64,000 nt of DNA from Tetrapyrgos nigripes (taxonomy: Eukaryota > Basidiomycota > Agaricomycetes > Agaricales > Campanellaceae): assembly GCA_013368315.1 (NCBI GenBank), contig JAACJM010000298.1:1-64000 (forward strand), given 5' to 3'. Numbering within the stretch: position 1 is the stretch's first letter; each line of letters opens with the position of its first letter. Under the pieces are notes generated by a model. The model did no database searches. It was not told the DNA's origin and was given only the letters and a program-made list of their open reading frames with translations. The position numbers and the translations under genes were made by a program. This document shows positions 1 through 12,402 of this stretch, piece after piece.

Positions 1-1139
1 AACTACTGCTATTGCCGAAATACATAACATATCACGCCGACCACATCCAACTTGGGAGAAGCTTCTGCAACTACGGCAAGGGCATCTCCCAATCACCAAA
101 GAGATCACAGAGCCTTCTACTACTGCTCTAAACCCTGTATAGACAACAGAGATTAAATATCGAATAAGGCCTCGTTATTGCCATGTGAAGCAGTGGTCAA
201 CAAAGCCTTCATAGTAATCGGTCCCGCCAGCTTGGTCTGGCCTCTTACCACCAAGTTCTCGTATTGTCATGATCCATCTAGTGGTGCGCGGCTAAATAAA
301 ACCACTCGAGACACTCACAGGCTGAACTCTAGCCGGAGAATCCCAATGAATGGAGGAAAGGGTACGTTGAATAGATCTAGATGAAAAGGCTCGGTAGTAA
401 TGGTAAGTGGTGTTCGATACGATGGTAGAAGTACTGAGAAACTTTCGCAAATACCAGGCTTTGAACTGGGTGGCGATATCAGGACTTTAAGAGAACACTG
501 GAGACCGGGCAGGAAATGGGTGGTGATTAAGGCGAGTTGTATTCTTGGTATATGCAAGTATAGCATAAGTACTTGTAGGTAAATATCGCAAACTAGTATT
601 GAATGGAAGTATCAGTCAAGCGTAAACAGGAGAAGACGAAATAAAGGTCAACGTAAAACTAATAAAACTCGAAGACAAACATATAAAAGAGAAACAAGTA
701 AGAAGGAAATAATCAAATAGATTAAGGAGCGAAGACAAATCTGGGTATGGCAAAGACAGGTTCTGATCGCACGTCTTCGTAGGAAAACCAGTTAACACAT
801 AACGAGCAGAGTGGCTGAACTTATGTGAATACCATGAAATGGTTTTATACTACTGTAGACGCATCCTCGTCATTTCCCGAGTCCAGCAAGATTCCAGTCC
901 GTTTCCTGGGTTCCAGAAACCCTGTCACTTGCTTGTCACTGCCGGATGCTCGCTGTTTACGTTCCATGAGCTTGCCTCCACCTCAGTCATTCAGACCAGT
1001 CAAACCGTGGCAATCCGAGAGAATAGCTTTAACAACATATATTTCGCGAAACAAACTACCACCCAAAACCAGTTCCAAAAGTATACTTGATTAAACATTA
1101 AAATCCAGGAAACGGCGAGGCCTCACTGAACCCCAGGGC
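1..1139. other. Gene-free stretch
   Basis: Only short, overlapping open frames with no recognisable motif are visible on either strand. I see no transposon end, tandem repeat or RNA gene here. Confidence 0.5.
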
Positions 1140-1567
1140 CTACACACAGTGCCCGAAAGTACTGATCCCACAGGCGTCATCCTCCGAAAAACTACTGCAG
1201 GTGGCAAATAAGTTTCCGTTTAGATTGACCCATACTGTTCCTCCGCATCCTTCAAACGTGAATGAACCAGATTGTCCAGGGAGGTTGAATGGGGGGCTGC
1301 AAAAGTTGGCTCCAATCTGAGTGTGTGACGAAAATATCAGAATTTGGAACAAGCAGAAGAATCCCGAAGGACTGAAAATGCAAGTACTCACAGGACCGAT
1401 GACAACATTGTCGGATTTGCTCTCGCCACCAATCCAAGCTACGACGTTATCAACAGAGGCTTCATTGCCGATGTTGATAGCAAAGGGCGCAGCGTTGGCA
1501 GTGTTGGTGGTGTCGGTACTGTTGGCAATGGCATTGGTAGGGGAGGCGACGGTATAGGTAAATCTGC
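1140..1567 (-). pseudogene. Hypothetical protein fragment, cut by a GTACCCGC repeat
   Basis: A minus-strand frame reads through Thr/Asn/Ala-rich sequence (about 1567 to 1395), then a likely intron of about 75 nt (donor GTGAGT, acceptor CTCAG near 1320), and then a Gly/Cys-containing segment ending in a stop at 1140. The C-terminal part has several cysteines (FCSPP, EGCGG, CSSF, CGIS, GHC), which would fit a small secreted protein, but no signal peptide can be placed. Its 5' part is replaced by the GTACCCGC-type repeat at 1566-1612, so it is probably a truncated relic. I do not recognise the family. Chance coding is a real alternative. Confidence 0.3.
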
Positions 1568-1612
1568 GGGTACCCCCTGCGGGGCTGCGGGTACGGCCCG
1601 GGTACCAGTAAT
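1566..1612. repeat. GTACCCGC-type short repeat block
   Basis: Alternating GCGGGTAC and GGCCCGGGTACC units. The same kind of sequence recurs at 2209-2322, 9564-9637, 33305-33420, 60780-60870 and 61115-61310. The string AAATCTGCGGGTAC found here is also present inverted at about 9631. These are probably subterminal repeats of a DNA transposon family. Confidence 0.55.
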
Positions 1613-2208
1613 CATTTGAGTTCACCAATGTATGACATACATACGAGCATTTGTAACATAGTAGAGAGGCGTAAAAGTGTACATAAAGCTTGTAAATGGA
1701 CTTCAACGAAGTGTAGTGAAACTCAAATGTACATGGATAAGCACAGCCACTTACTCCCATTCACATTAGAGTCTCATTGATAACTCAAGTATTTCTCCAC
1801 AAAACAGCCTGGATATTATTGCTAAAAGCCTATTGCATGCAGTAGAGACTATTTTCATTCTTTGCATGCCAATATTCTATGAGTTATGTACCAAAATTAC
1901 CCTTAGACTCGAAATGAAGCCTGCACATGAATAAAACTCTTCATAATTCGCATTGTAAATGCAGTCTACTCATTCTAATACATCACTGAGCTAATGTTTC
2001 AAGTGTTTACTAAGGCAATTTGTAGATCCAATTCCTAGAAAAGTCGAGATCAATGTGAATTTAGCCTAAGATTTAGTAGAATTTATGATAGAAATTCATT
2101 TCTACACATTGAATATGTCAAGGTACTGGCTATTAGTACAGGAGCTACAGCATTCCTTATTTTCAATCCATTAGAAGTGATTTAGATGTTGTGTGGATGC
2201 TGGTAATG
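1613..2208. other. AT-rich gene-free stretch
   Basis: No open frame of note, no introns that can be paired, no repeat structure seen. Confidence 0.5.
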
Positions 2209-2322
2209 CACCCGCATGGTACCCGCATGGTACCCGCAGTGGCTGTGCACATGCGGGTACCCATGCGGGCACCATGCGGGCACCATGCGGGTACCATGCG
2301 GGCACCTATGCGGGTACCTAGC
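2209..2322. repeat. Minisatellite of ACCCGCATGGT units with internal inversion
   Basis: Two ACCCGCATGGT units are followed, after about 20 nt, by five or six inverted copies (ATGCGGGTACC or ATGCGGGCACC), so the block can fold on itself. It lies about 360 nt beyond the stop of the large transposase gene. A similar block lies about 250 nt beyond that gene's start (9564-9637), so the pair may be subterminal repeats of that element. No long terminal inverted repeat could be confirmed by eye. Confidence 0.6.
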
Positions 2323-2679
2323 GGATACTGTGTTTCTCGCCTTTATGTTGTATGAGAGTCCGTTGGAAGGAACTAATGGTATTTGCACATATATACTACT
2401 GTCCTGGCATGAACGAAAGTTCAGTCTTTCTGACAAAAAAAAAATCCAAAAAAATCTGAAAAAAATAGAAAATGTCAAATCTGGCCTTAGCTTCTTTTGG
2501 CTGTGATGTGTGACTGAACTCTTATTCATGCTGAGACAGTAACCTGCCTGCTGTAGTAATATTCAGTATCATTCTCATGGATCTCATGATCAAAATTTCA
2601 GCAGGCTGATAACAAGGACTCTGTATCTACATTTATGACTCTGAACTACTTAGTATGCCTCCCAGATCAGTATTCTAAA

Positions 2680-5600
2680 TTATTGTTTCCTTTGTTTCTT
2701 GGATTTTTTATTATTCTCTGTCTCCTCAGTCTCTTTTGTTTGATCTGCCACCCGCTTAGATCTACGCAACTGTGCATTCTCCTGGACTGTCTGCAATGTC
2801 TTAACTACTTTCTCTTTAGCAAGGTCAGGCCTTTCAGCTGTAAGTCCAGCTTCTTGTAAAGCCTTTTTACTACGTTCTGCTGCTTGTTCCTTGGTCAATG
2901 GCCTTGGTTTTGGCCGTGGAGGTGCATGGTTCTGCTTCTCTGCCTCCTTCTCCCTTACCTTCTGCTCCATCTTCTCTCTTTCAGCTTTACAAAATTCACT
3001 CTCCTAAACCACAGTTAGCAAGAACAATATTTAATAACGCCAAGATAATACTGCACCTCAAGGTCAGATTCTGTAGCAACACGCAGATCTGGATCATTTT
3101 TCTCTGGACCATCATAAGGCCACCACAAATCCTCAGGAGGACCAACATCCAGGCCCCATTGTTCGCTTCCTGCCACACCAGCCTTCTGTGATCTATCAAA
3201 CATGACTTTTTCCAGAATTTGGAGAGCCTCTCTATCAACATCTGCCTTCAATCTCTTCATTTTGCCATCCACAGTCTTCCCACTAAAATCAACCAATCGT
3301 TGCCATGCTTGGTGGAGAACTGACTGCTCTCTCTCCAGCTCTGACAACCCTGCTTCAATACATCCCAAGAAAGTCTCACGGTGACAGTGAGCCAAAAAGA
3401 GAGTTCGTGCATGTGCAATGCATAGTTCAAAGTCTTTAGGTGGGGCTGATAAAAATGACTGCACATTGATGTGGAGCCAGTTCAAAATGCGAGCCTGATC
3501 ATCTGTTGTGATCCCACCAGTAAAGTATGCAGGACAAGGACGTCTAAACAGTGTAACTGCTGTCATGTATTGGTGGTTTCTAAAAATTGCATATCCAGGA
3601 TTACCTTCATTCAGGTACAAGGCAAGGGCTGGAACACTTGACACAGAAAGTGCAGAAAATTCAGAATTGATGGTATGATGCAAAATTTTTTGCAGCATAG
3701 CCTTGTGCTTGTACAGAGCGCGGTCTACTTCTGTGTTGTACTGATATACTTGCCAATCAGAGGCAATATCTGCTGGATCACGCTCCTCATGTGTTCGGAT
3801 GAACCTGCCCAACTGTTTAAATAATCAGTATGAAAAAAGATCTTAAAGTACTAGATTTTTTATACCCTGATTGATCGCCGACCCTCACGATCACCATACA
3901 ATCCATCAACCAGCCTTTTCACAGAAATATTCTCCAAGACCTTGTTAGCGTTCTCATGCTTAATACCTCGCCACATTTTGATTGTCCATTTGCCTTTTTC
4001 CTGATGAAGAAGTCGGCCAGGATAATAAAACAATGTGTTGGCATCCATCTGAACCAAGACAGTGCGGCCAGCACTATCACAAATTAGTCAAATGGAAGAA
4101 CTGACAATGCAACACTACTTACTAGAGACGCTTAGCAACATTAGCCCGCAATTGAACACCTTGCTTCAGACTTTCTATGATTTGTGAGCTTGAAGTATCT
4201 AACATTGATGCAGGATCACAGACATGGCATAGAAATTCCCCTTTGATTGTTGGTTCCATGCGGTTGACAAGGCAGGCCAAATGTGACCATCTGTGACATT
4301 TATCACATTGGACAGTGACCTGTTTGATGAGCTCACGATGGCCATCATTCTCAACACCACATCGACAAAGAATGGGAAGGGGTGTTGAAGGTGGTGGGGA
4401 ACTTGAGGGAATTGTCCGAAGAGGTGTAGTTGGAGATGGGCCTGGGGAAGGTGAGTAGGAGTGTGCTGGTTCAGGTTTAACCACTTGTCTGGAGTCAGAG
4501 TGGGTTTGTTGATACTCTGTGATAGAGATGTGTGGTTTCCAGTTCACTGTTTCCTCTCTGGTCATTTCTCTATATCCTGGCTTTGTCAGAGTGGTTGATC
4601 TGGTCCCATCCAACTGCAGGTCCAGCTTCTGGAGGGCTATCTTCACACAATCTTCATGGAATTTTTCCTGTGCTACAATGCCACCTTTGAGGCTATAGAC
4701 AGCACAGACTGTTTGGTAACCATCAGGCTGGTATCCTGTTGTTCCAGCAAGTAAATCTCCAATCTTCCCTTTCACAAGCTGACTGTAACCCATATTCTCC
4801 ATTCCATCATATGAAAACACTGCTGATTGCCCACCTGTTGTTGGGATCAATGTAACACACCGAAAGTGTGCTTTGTTTGTGAACATGCGTGCCACAAGTT
4901 TGTATACCACTCCATCTCTTGAACCTGAGGCTTTTGAGCCTGGGTATAGTTCACGAGGGAAATCCCAATCTGGTTGATTGCCTTTTTCATCCATACCTGG
5001 TCGGATGATGAGTACAGATGGTATCCAGCTAATAAACTCCATTTTCTGGCACTGCCCATTGCAATAGATGTCTGGATCATTGGTGCCCTCCTTTGTGTGG
5101 CATCTCCAGCAACCCTGGATTTCCTGTGGAACCTCCATTGAGGATAGGTTGAAAATTGACTGGAACCAGTTCTCAATCTTCCCCCCAAACAGTTGGAGAT
5201 ATCTTGCTGCTGGCTCTTGCCAGGTGGAAGATGTGGTCCAAGGACTCTCAACTTGGTAATGGCCTTCACTGCAGCTTGAGAGCCTTTGTACTACAGGAAG
5301 AAAGAACTTAACAGCTTCTGGATTGACTGGTCCACCTCGTGGGCGAATGAGATAATATAGCCAATACTGTAAATAATCAGTTGCCATGCTTGATAAATTG
5401 CACTATCCTTGACTTACTAGTGCAGAATGATATTCATGTTCCTGTGTTCATAAGCAATCAATATCTCTGATTTGTACTGTGATCAGAGTAAAACTGAATT
5501 ACCATAGCATATGAGTTCTCTGCTATTGACAAGCAAAATGGAAGGCCTGCAAGGACATGTTTGAATGTATCACGTATGTTTTGAAGGATAACTGATTTTC

Positions 5601-8600
5601 CAGCTTTAGAGCCTGGAAAAGTGGAAAGAGGCCAAGCTCTGCGGTTGCTAAGGGTTTTGTGCAGGTGTGAAATTGGATAGGTTATGTCTGCAGCAAAACT
5701 TGAGAAGTCCTTCCAATGTCCATGACATGCCAAAGTCACATAAATGATCTCCAATGATGCATCAAGCCAACAAGAGTTATTTGCCCATGGATAGCTAGCA
5801 AATTCCTTTGCAGCAGCAAGGTTAACTATTATGGATGTGAATGAATCAGTTGGTCTGGTTTTCCCTGGAGAAAGCTCTTTGTAGCGACCCTGAGTTAACT
5901 GCTTGTCAACTATGTCTGGAGGAGAAGGTGATCCATCTTCTGATTCAGAGCTATTGGGGACTGTAATCTTGACTTGTTTTCGGGGCCGTTTCAGTGTAGA
6001 CTGAGTGTCAGGAGCTCGACCTTCTCTGAGAGCAGATCGATCACGTTTTCGGGGAGATGGTTTGTGGCTATAACTCTGTCTTCTACGTCGAGGAATTTCT
6101 GTTAATGTTTCTGCCTCACAGCGCTCAAGCTGGTCCAGTTTACGCTGGCGTTGAGATCGACCATATCGAATGGGAAGTCCATCTGTCTCACAGATTAATC
6201 AAAGGTAAGTCCTTGAGACTGCAACTTACGAATGTATGAGTCATGCATTCTTTGAAAGTGTCGCATAACCTTGAGTAATCCATCAAAGCCTTGGATAATA
6301 TCCTTGTTTTTGCCTGTCAAATAATATCAGTGAATTATAATTAATGTAAGTATAGAAATGACTGCAAACCTGCTATTTGGTATATGACAGAGTGAACAGA
6401 TTCCTCTGCATTGGTTGTATCAGGAAGCTTTGAGGCAAGTTTGCTGTCCATTTTTCGTTGGCTATGAAAAATCATACTTGCATGTTCTGGAGCCAACCAC
6501 CAATTCAGCCATGCCTCCAGCCCTGGCCATGTTTCCTTCATGATCTTCACAACTCTATCAAACACAGCAGAATTCTCAGCTATAACCATCTGTCTGCACA
6601 GTTCTTCAAACTCAGCTCTGCTGTCAGGTGGCACATGGTTACTGAGTCGAGCCACACGTGTTACAGATTTTTCAAAGTGATATCTGCATCCCTTGATCAG
6701 TGACTGAGCAGCATTCTCTAGTTCAGTGCGTGTCTGAGTGTTGTCCTCTTGGCGGATGAAATAGTCGGTGAATGCAGAGATAAATCCCAAGCGCTGAGCA
6801 TCACTGAAATCAACAACCTAATCAAAAAAAATCAGCTTTTTTCAAAACCATAGAAAATCTAGTGCCCTCACAAGTGCAAACAACTCATCAGTAATTTTCT
6901 CATTATGTTCATGTGCAGCTTCAGCAATAGCCTCAATGACAGCAGTGAAATGCCAATGGTAATGCTGAGTTGTAACACCATTTGCATAGCTGAACATGGA
7001 GGGAACCCATCTATCAATTACAGTATTGAATGTAGTAGTGGAAATCAACACAGCATTGGGATCTGCCCAATACTTGTGTGCACCATCAGTCAGCATGCCC
7101 TCTAATGGCAAAGGGCCTTCAACAAGCTCAGCTTTTGGCAAGAGTTGGTCCTGCATCCACTTTGAGTGAAATGATATGACACATTCAGGCTCCCTTCCTA
7201 CAGTATTGATTCTGATTTGGACTTCATCTTCATGTTGCTGGATCCAGGAGTGAAACTGGTTGATGAATGACCATCCAACTTCTGCTGTAGCTCCTTTTGT
7301 CATTTTTTTAGTTTCATAACGGTAGGTTTCAATGTTTGCAAATTTCTGTGCCAACTGTGGTGCTGGTGGAGTTGGACCATCTAGAGTCTCTCCTCCTTCA
7401 TATGACTCCAAGTGCTTTTTGTGCATGTTGTTCCCGAGATGCTGCCGAGTGTCTTTAGCCTCCTGTGCAGTGAGATGTTTGGTGTATGGAATCCGAGGAT
7501 GATTGTGGCAACCAGCATGGATGTAACGATAAAGCCGTGTGGTGATGTCATCTCCCACCTGTGCATATTCAATAAGAAAAGACATTGCTCCACAGTCAAA
7601 ATGTTCCAGTGAGAACCCACATATACAGTACTCATTTAAGCACTGTGCTTCCAGAATCTTTTTCTCAATTTTTGGCCGAGTAATGACTTGACACTGAGGA
7701 TTAGTGCATCGTAAGACACCAAGACACTTCTTGTAGCTCTCCTTCCCCCCAGCTATTGTAGTAGCATGGATTGAACCCTTTTGATTTTTCTTTCCATTGT
7801 TTCCCTTGCAGTTCCGTGTAGCCCACTGAACAGCTAGCATTCCATGCTTCATGTATGTAGCATGATCAAGGTCAATGGCAAATTTTCCATTTGGCCATCC
7901 ATTCCAGAAACCCTGTTCCAAATTGTCAACAGTAGTAAATTGCACATTAACATCATGCCCATGTCGGCACTGTGGTTCAGGTTGAGGGTCCAGAGGAACA
8001 AAAGCAGTAAGCCGGGCAGGATCAGTGAGATCTACAGGGCAAGCAGCTTGATTAGTTGCTGGAGGTGGTAGTGGTGCAGTTCGAACAACTGCTGGAGGGT
8101 GTGATGAAGAGGGTGGTACAGTTTGACTAGCTACTGTGGTTGGTGGACATAGTGGTTTTTGTAAGTTCCCAACTGAGTGACTGGTAGATTGCACTGAGGG
8201 CACAACTGCAGATTTGCTTGGTATCACATTGGATTGTGGATCTGTTGGAATGGTACTAGGCTGCACTGTAGAGGTAGTTAGCAAATAACTCAATGGTACA
8301 AAAAGATAGTCTCATACTGATGGAAGGGACTGAATTTTGATATGTCTGTAGTGCATGTGTATTGAATTGCATCTGGGATGTGTATCCTATAAGTATCAGA
8401 ATAGAAGGTATTTAAATTGGTTGGAGAGAATCCAAATATGTGGCCTACTTGCCTTCGCGATAGACTTGAAATTGAACAACTTCAGCGTTTGTAGCTGTAA
8501 AATCTATATGCATGCTATTCTCTTGTGGCAACCTGACCTGGGTTTCATCTCGACGTGTAGGTAGGTGTTGCAGGCCTTATATTACAAGAAAGTCAGAAAG

Positions 8601-9314
8601 ATAAATATTTTGAAAAGAAATCAGAATTAACCACTCTTGTCCTCGCATGATTCATTTACGGGAGGCACTGGAATCAAGGATAACATGTAAGATCCTGCTG
8701 AACTGATTTCAAAACAATGGTACTCTTACTTGTTCTAACTTCTGGACAACCCAGCTCTCCATTGTCTATATCCATGTCTGAGGCATTCCCTGGACAAATT
8801 CATGAAAGATATATCCACTACCAATGGGAAGTACATACCATTATCTTTCTCTTCCCCTGAATCAGGATTTCCTAGGTATTCTTCAGGCGCTATAGGGGAT
8901 TCATGGTTAGTCCCTACAACTTAATGTGTTTGTGTCACTCACGGTGTACAAAACAGTCATTATTAGGGGGTAAAGAAGTAGATACATTTGTATCTTAATC
9001 AAAATGGTATAAGGATATATTCAGATGTGGTGAATACATAAGACTCACGTCTTGAAATTTCATCTTGATGTAATACAAGTGTATCTTCAGTATTGCCTGT
9101 ATATCAGCTGTGAGTAGCGTGATAAACCTGCTATCAATGGACTGACTTACTGAATGTGAAATCAAAACTATCGTCACTTTCTGAATCACTCTCAGGGAAA
9201 ATAGCATCAACAGCGGGGTGTATGATGCTTTTACCAAGCCATTTCTACAAAAAGAATATTCTATGTGACTAAGGCTACATAACGTTGGATACTCATGCTT
9301 ACAAGGAGTCCCAT
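2680..9314 (-). CDS. Mutator-like transposon protein: GCM1 zinc domain + DDE transposase + ubiquitin-peptidase-like + PHD finger
   Basis: A multi-exon gene of roughly 1,850 aa (my estimate from summed exons). Start ATG at 9312-9314 (exon MGLL, donor GTAAGC), several small acidic exons to about 8400, then a Ser/Thr/Pro-rich stretch. The GCM1-type zinc domain spans about 7830-7440 (NCKGN, CxxxxC and CxC pairs, CHNHPR). The DDE core has D in TDGAHKYW (about 7085), D in VVDFSDAQ (about 6815) and E in TTNAEES (about 6410). After a basic linker come a Cys box NNSCWLDAS (about 5780) and a His box AHFRCVTL (about 4870), then a PHD finger (about 4380-4215, Cys4-His-Cys3 spacing). An exon at 4075-3862 resembles a Tudor/BAH-like barrel, and a Lys/Glu-rich tail ends at 2680. 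All junctions I checked carry GT-AG and stay open, so the element may be recently active. The transposase assignment is firm. The peptidase identity (USP-like versus Ulp1-like) is inferred from the two boxes. Confidence 0.8.
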
Positions 9315-9563
9315 TTGCAGAGACGGGCAAAGGCGAGCGCAGAGCAGGTCAGAAAGTGTCAATAATGGGTGAAGCTGAGCCTTACATATACCGCCTAATC
9401 CCATCATTTTGTATGAATGATTTTACGTAAATACCAACAGCACGTTCTATTCTTCGTGAAATAGCTATATAACAGGCTCTGCATTGTTAAAAGACTATCT
9501 ACACAATAAAAGAGTAATTATAAGGCTTAATCAACTAAGATTGTACATGATAAGCAAAGGATA

Positions 9564-9637
9564 ATGGGTACCCGCATGACCCGCATGACCCGCATGACCC
9601 GCATGTACCCGCAGTGTACCCGCATGACGTACCCGCA
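9564..9637. repeat. Minisatellite CCCGCATGA / GTACCCGCAGT
   Basis: Four tandem ACCCGCATG units, then GTACCCGCAGT and GTACCCGCATGAC units. It lies just upstream of the transposase gene start at 9314 and is related to the block at 2209-2322 in the opposite sense. Probably a subterminal element of the same transposon. Confidence 0.6.
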
Positions 9638-9659
9638 GATTTCCGATACCCGGGGAGGC

Positions 9660-10290
9660 GACAACGGTGCTCATCAGTGCAACTGCAGCCGTGAGGGTGA
9701 TGAAGAGGGTTTAAGTAAACATTTCTGGGCAAGATGGTCAGCGAAGATTCAAGAAACAATAAAGAAGTTGAAGCCTACCAAAGTGTGTTGGTTTAGTTTG
9801 TTGAATCTAAGGAAGAGAAAGTTGTTTAGCTTTTATACCAGACTGACTTTACACTGCTGAGCATGGATCTGGTAAAGGTAAGTTGATCTTGCCCTCAACT
9901 TGAATATAGCAGAGTGGTAAGTAGAAAGTTATTGCGGACGAACTTTCTCCGGATCTGAATCTACGCTGACCAATGATAAAGATCAACCATGCCAAAGCCC
10001 ACTAACGACTCATCCTTCCATCCTCGTTGCCTCAATCCTCGCAGCCGCGAACTTCACTGTCGGTTACTGGAACTACACGATCGATATGAGAGCATCTATC
10101 GTAGGGCCCGGATCAGTCATCAAAGCCTAAGCAGTGACAATCTGAACTTTGTGGTCATCAGGATTCCTTTCATAGTGCGTTTATTCAACTTTTTACTTTT
10201 CCGGGGCAATCACTCGCTTTACTTGGAACTTTGATCCATCTAAAGGGTCATTGTGCATTCACTCCTGCATCACTCAGTGGAAGTGGAGAC
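9660..10290. other. Stretch without a supported gene
   Basis: Short plus-strand open frames only. The part near 10090-10200 may be degraded sequence of the helicase that follows, but no motif can be placed. Confidence 0.4.
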
Positions 10291-10296
10291 TATTCC

Positions 10297-10675
10297 AGAG
10301 ATGATAGGGGGCCAGTGGGCCCATTTGGTGAGTCATTGGTTTTTTCTACAATAGCAAATGTCTGATCAACTCAATACATAGGAGCAGTTTCATGTACCTT
10401 GGATCAATGTCCAATTCACACTGTCTGGCTTCAATTTTGTGGTAAACCAGAAGCAGATCCCTTTGGTGTTGGTGTACTCAATGACTTTCAATGGCTGTCA
10501 GAGTTTGACAGTGTTGAAGTTGGTGTTGGACCTGCAGCGATCGGTGATTTCACATGGGCAGCTTTACTCTGCTATGACTGGGGCAAAGTGCCATTGCTTC
10601 ATGTGGCAAGCTATGAGGCTCTTGGGATTTCAGCAGCACATATTGATGTACAATTTTCTATAGGCAACACAGTAA
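10297..10675 (+). pseudogene. PIF1-like helicase C-terminal fragment (transposon-derived)
   Basis: After an intron acceptor near 10381 the plus strand reads INVQFTL, then QIPLVLVYSMTFNGCQSLT, then SHGQLYSAM. This matches the helicase motif V region of PIF1/Helitron helicases (family pattern: FPL.LA.A.TI.K.QG.T, then F..GQ.Y.A.SR). Motif V is degraded (GCQS where family members have KxQG), and the Walker A and B motifs are absent upstream, so this is a 3' remnant. Such fragments in basidiomycetes come from Helitrons or other transposons that carry PIF1-type helicases. No Helitron terminus was found. Confidence 0.6.
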
Positions 10676-11010
10676 GTAAATGCTGTCAGAACAGTGACAA
10701 ATATTGTATGGCCTGAGCTATTGTTACAGTAACAATGGATCTTTAAAATACAACAAAGTAGCTATAACAAGCTTTGATTGTGGCTTGGAAGTCCTGATAG
10801 TCTGCAGTGATCAGCACAAAGGGTATTTTGTTGCACTTTCTACCAGGGTGTCTCCAGGTGGGTGTTGAGTGTTAAACAAAAGATAGTTGATTAATAACCA
10901 GTAATACTTAACATTGAGCTCAATGGGGATTTCATTATCATTATGTCTTCTCAGACTGCCCTGACTCTAGCCACTCTTTCAGTTTGCAGTAGTCAGAAAG
11001 AAGCAAACCC

Positions 11011-12250
11011 ATGTTTGTCTACAGCATGTTGTATGGACCTGACTGCTTCCGTGTGTCACTGAAACTGATGTATGAGGCCAGGTGCCTATTTGCATGTCAC
11101 AACACCTGTCTCCCAGTCTTGGCTAAGGCAAACATTCCACCAAATCCAGCACTCCCAATTGTTCTCAAGGGAACTGTGGAGTTGCTTCATCCCAGAGTCT
11201 CTAGCAATGATGGATATCAAGATTCAATCCCTGTCATGGAGGCACCATTCATCATTCCTGCAGGGAATGTTTTACAGACAATGAACAACAATGATGGCAA
11301 GGTATTCGTGATGAGCACTACAGAGTACATGTGTGGTAATACTGTATCATACATGTTGTGGTGAGTTGATCCACTCACATCTCTTACACCCAACTTCTGA
11401 CTGTTGGTACAGTGCTATGTATGACCCTGTCCATCCCAGATGGAAAAACACTCCACTGCCACACCTAAGGAACCATGTCTTTGTTGTTGGTCAAGCTGTC
11501 AACTTTGATGCAAACAATGTCCTGACTCTGAATGTCAACCACATTGTGCTGGACCTTGCAAGCAGAGGTACACCAACTACAACACTGCTTACTCCTGCTC
11601 TGCCTGCTCCAACAGTTGACAATGACAGTCCACTAACCAGGAAAAGACAGTATAATGCAAGACAGTCCAGCCCCAGGTGAGATAACTTTACATTTCAAAA
11701 GGAGATTTGGAAATGCAGCAACCATAGTTCTTCCTGAGAGCTCAACAAATCAGCTTGGGTGAGTGGTTAGTGAATAGTCACTGTTCTGGACTAACATGCT
11801 TTTATACAGCACCATCACTAGTATGGTTGACTCTGCTCCCAAGGAGGTTGATATGTCAGTGGTCAGCACAGCAGCAAGCACATATTTTTTTTCTAAATTG
11901 GCATTGTTGGGAAGCCTGACTTTATCTCTTACAAAGTGGACATGAAGGGCAAGAGGCTCAACCTTATATTGTGCAAGCAGAAGCAGCAAGACAATTTTTT
12001 GCAGCGTTACCTGCTCAGCAAATTGCAGATTTGATGGTGGCGTTGACCCTGAATGCAGGAATTGCAGCACCAATGTAAGTTATTGAGACTCAACTGCTCT
12101 ATAATGACACTGATTGGTCTGCATGTCCAGTGGTTCTCAGCAAACAAGCATTGCTGCCCCTGACTTGGAACAGAATGTTGACTTGGCTATGATGGCACTG
12201 GCGGCTCAGGCTCCTGCTGTCAGTACATATTCAAATCCAAGATCAGACTG
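11011..12250 (+). CDS. Hypothetical transposon accessory protein, multi-exon
   Basis: Plus-strand open segments at 11011-11350 and 11405-11680, then shorter ones to about 12250, are joined by short introns with GT-AG ends. The second segment contains WKNTPLPHL followed by HVFVVGQAVNF, a pattern reminiscent of an OB-fold strand in proteins encoded next to basidiomycete PIF1-like helicases. That is only an inference. The third segment is Ala/Gln-rich (QAEAARQFF). It lies just downstream of the helicase remnant on the same strand, so the two may come from one mobile element. I do not recognise a named family, and several breaks suggest decay. Confidence 0.4.
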
Positions 12251-12402
12251 AAAAGGTGTCTGCAAAGGTTTGTGGCAAGAGGAAGGCAAAGTAGTAGTCA
12301 CTGGCAGCTTATAGTCCACTTCTTGCAGTGGCCTATTTTTTTCTGAGTATCAGATTGCAATGTTTACAGGAAATGTATGTCTAATTTATATATGATACCC
12401 AT

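Noticed and set aside
9564..9637. CCCGCATGA tandem units as telomeric repeats
   Set aside because: Fungal telomeres are normally TTAGGG-type. This short block is internal and has relatives at several other internal sites.
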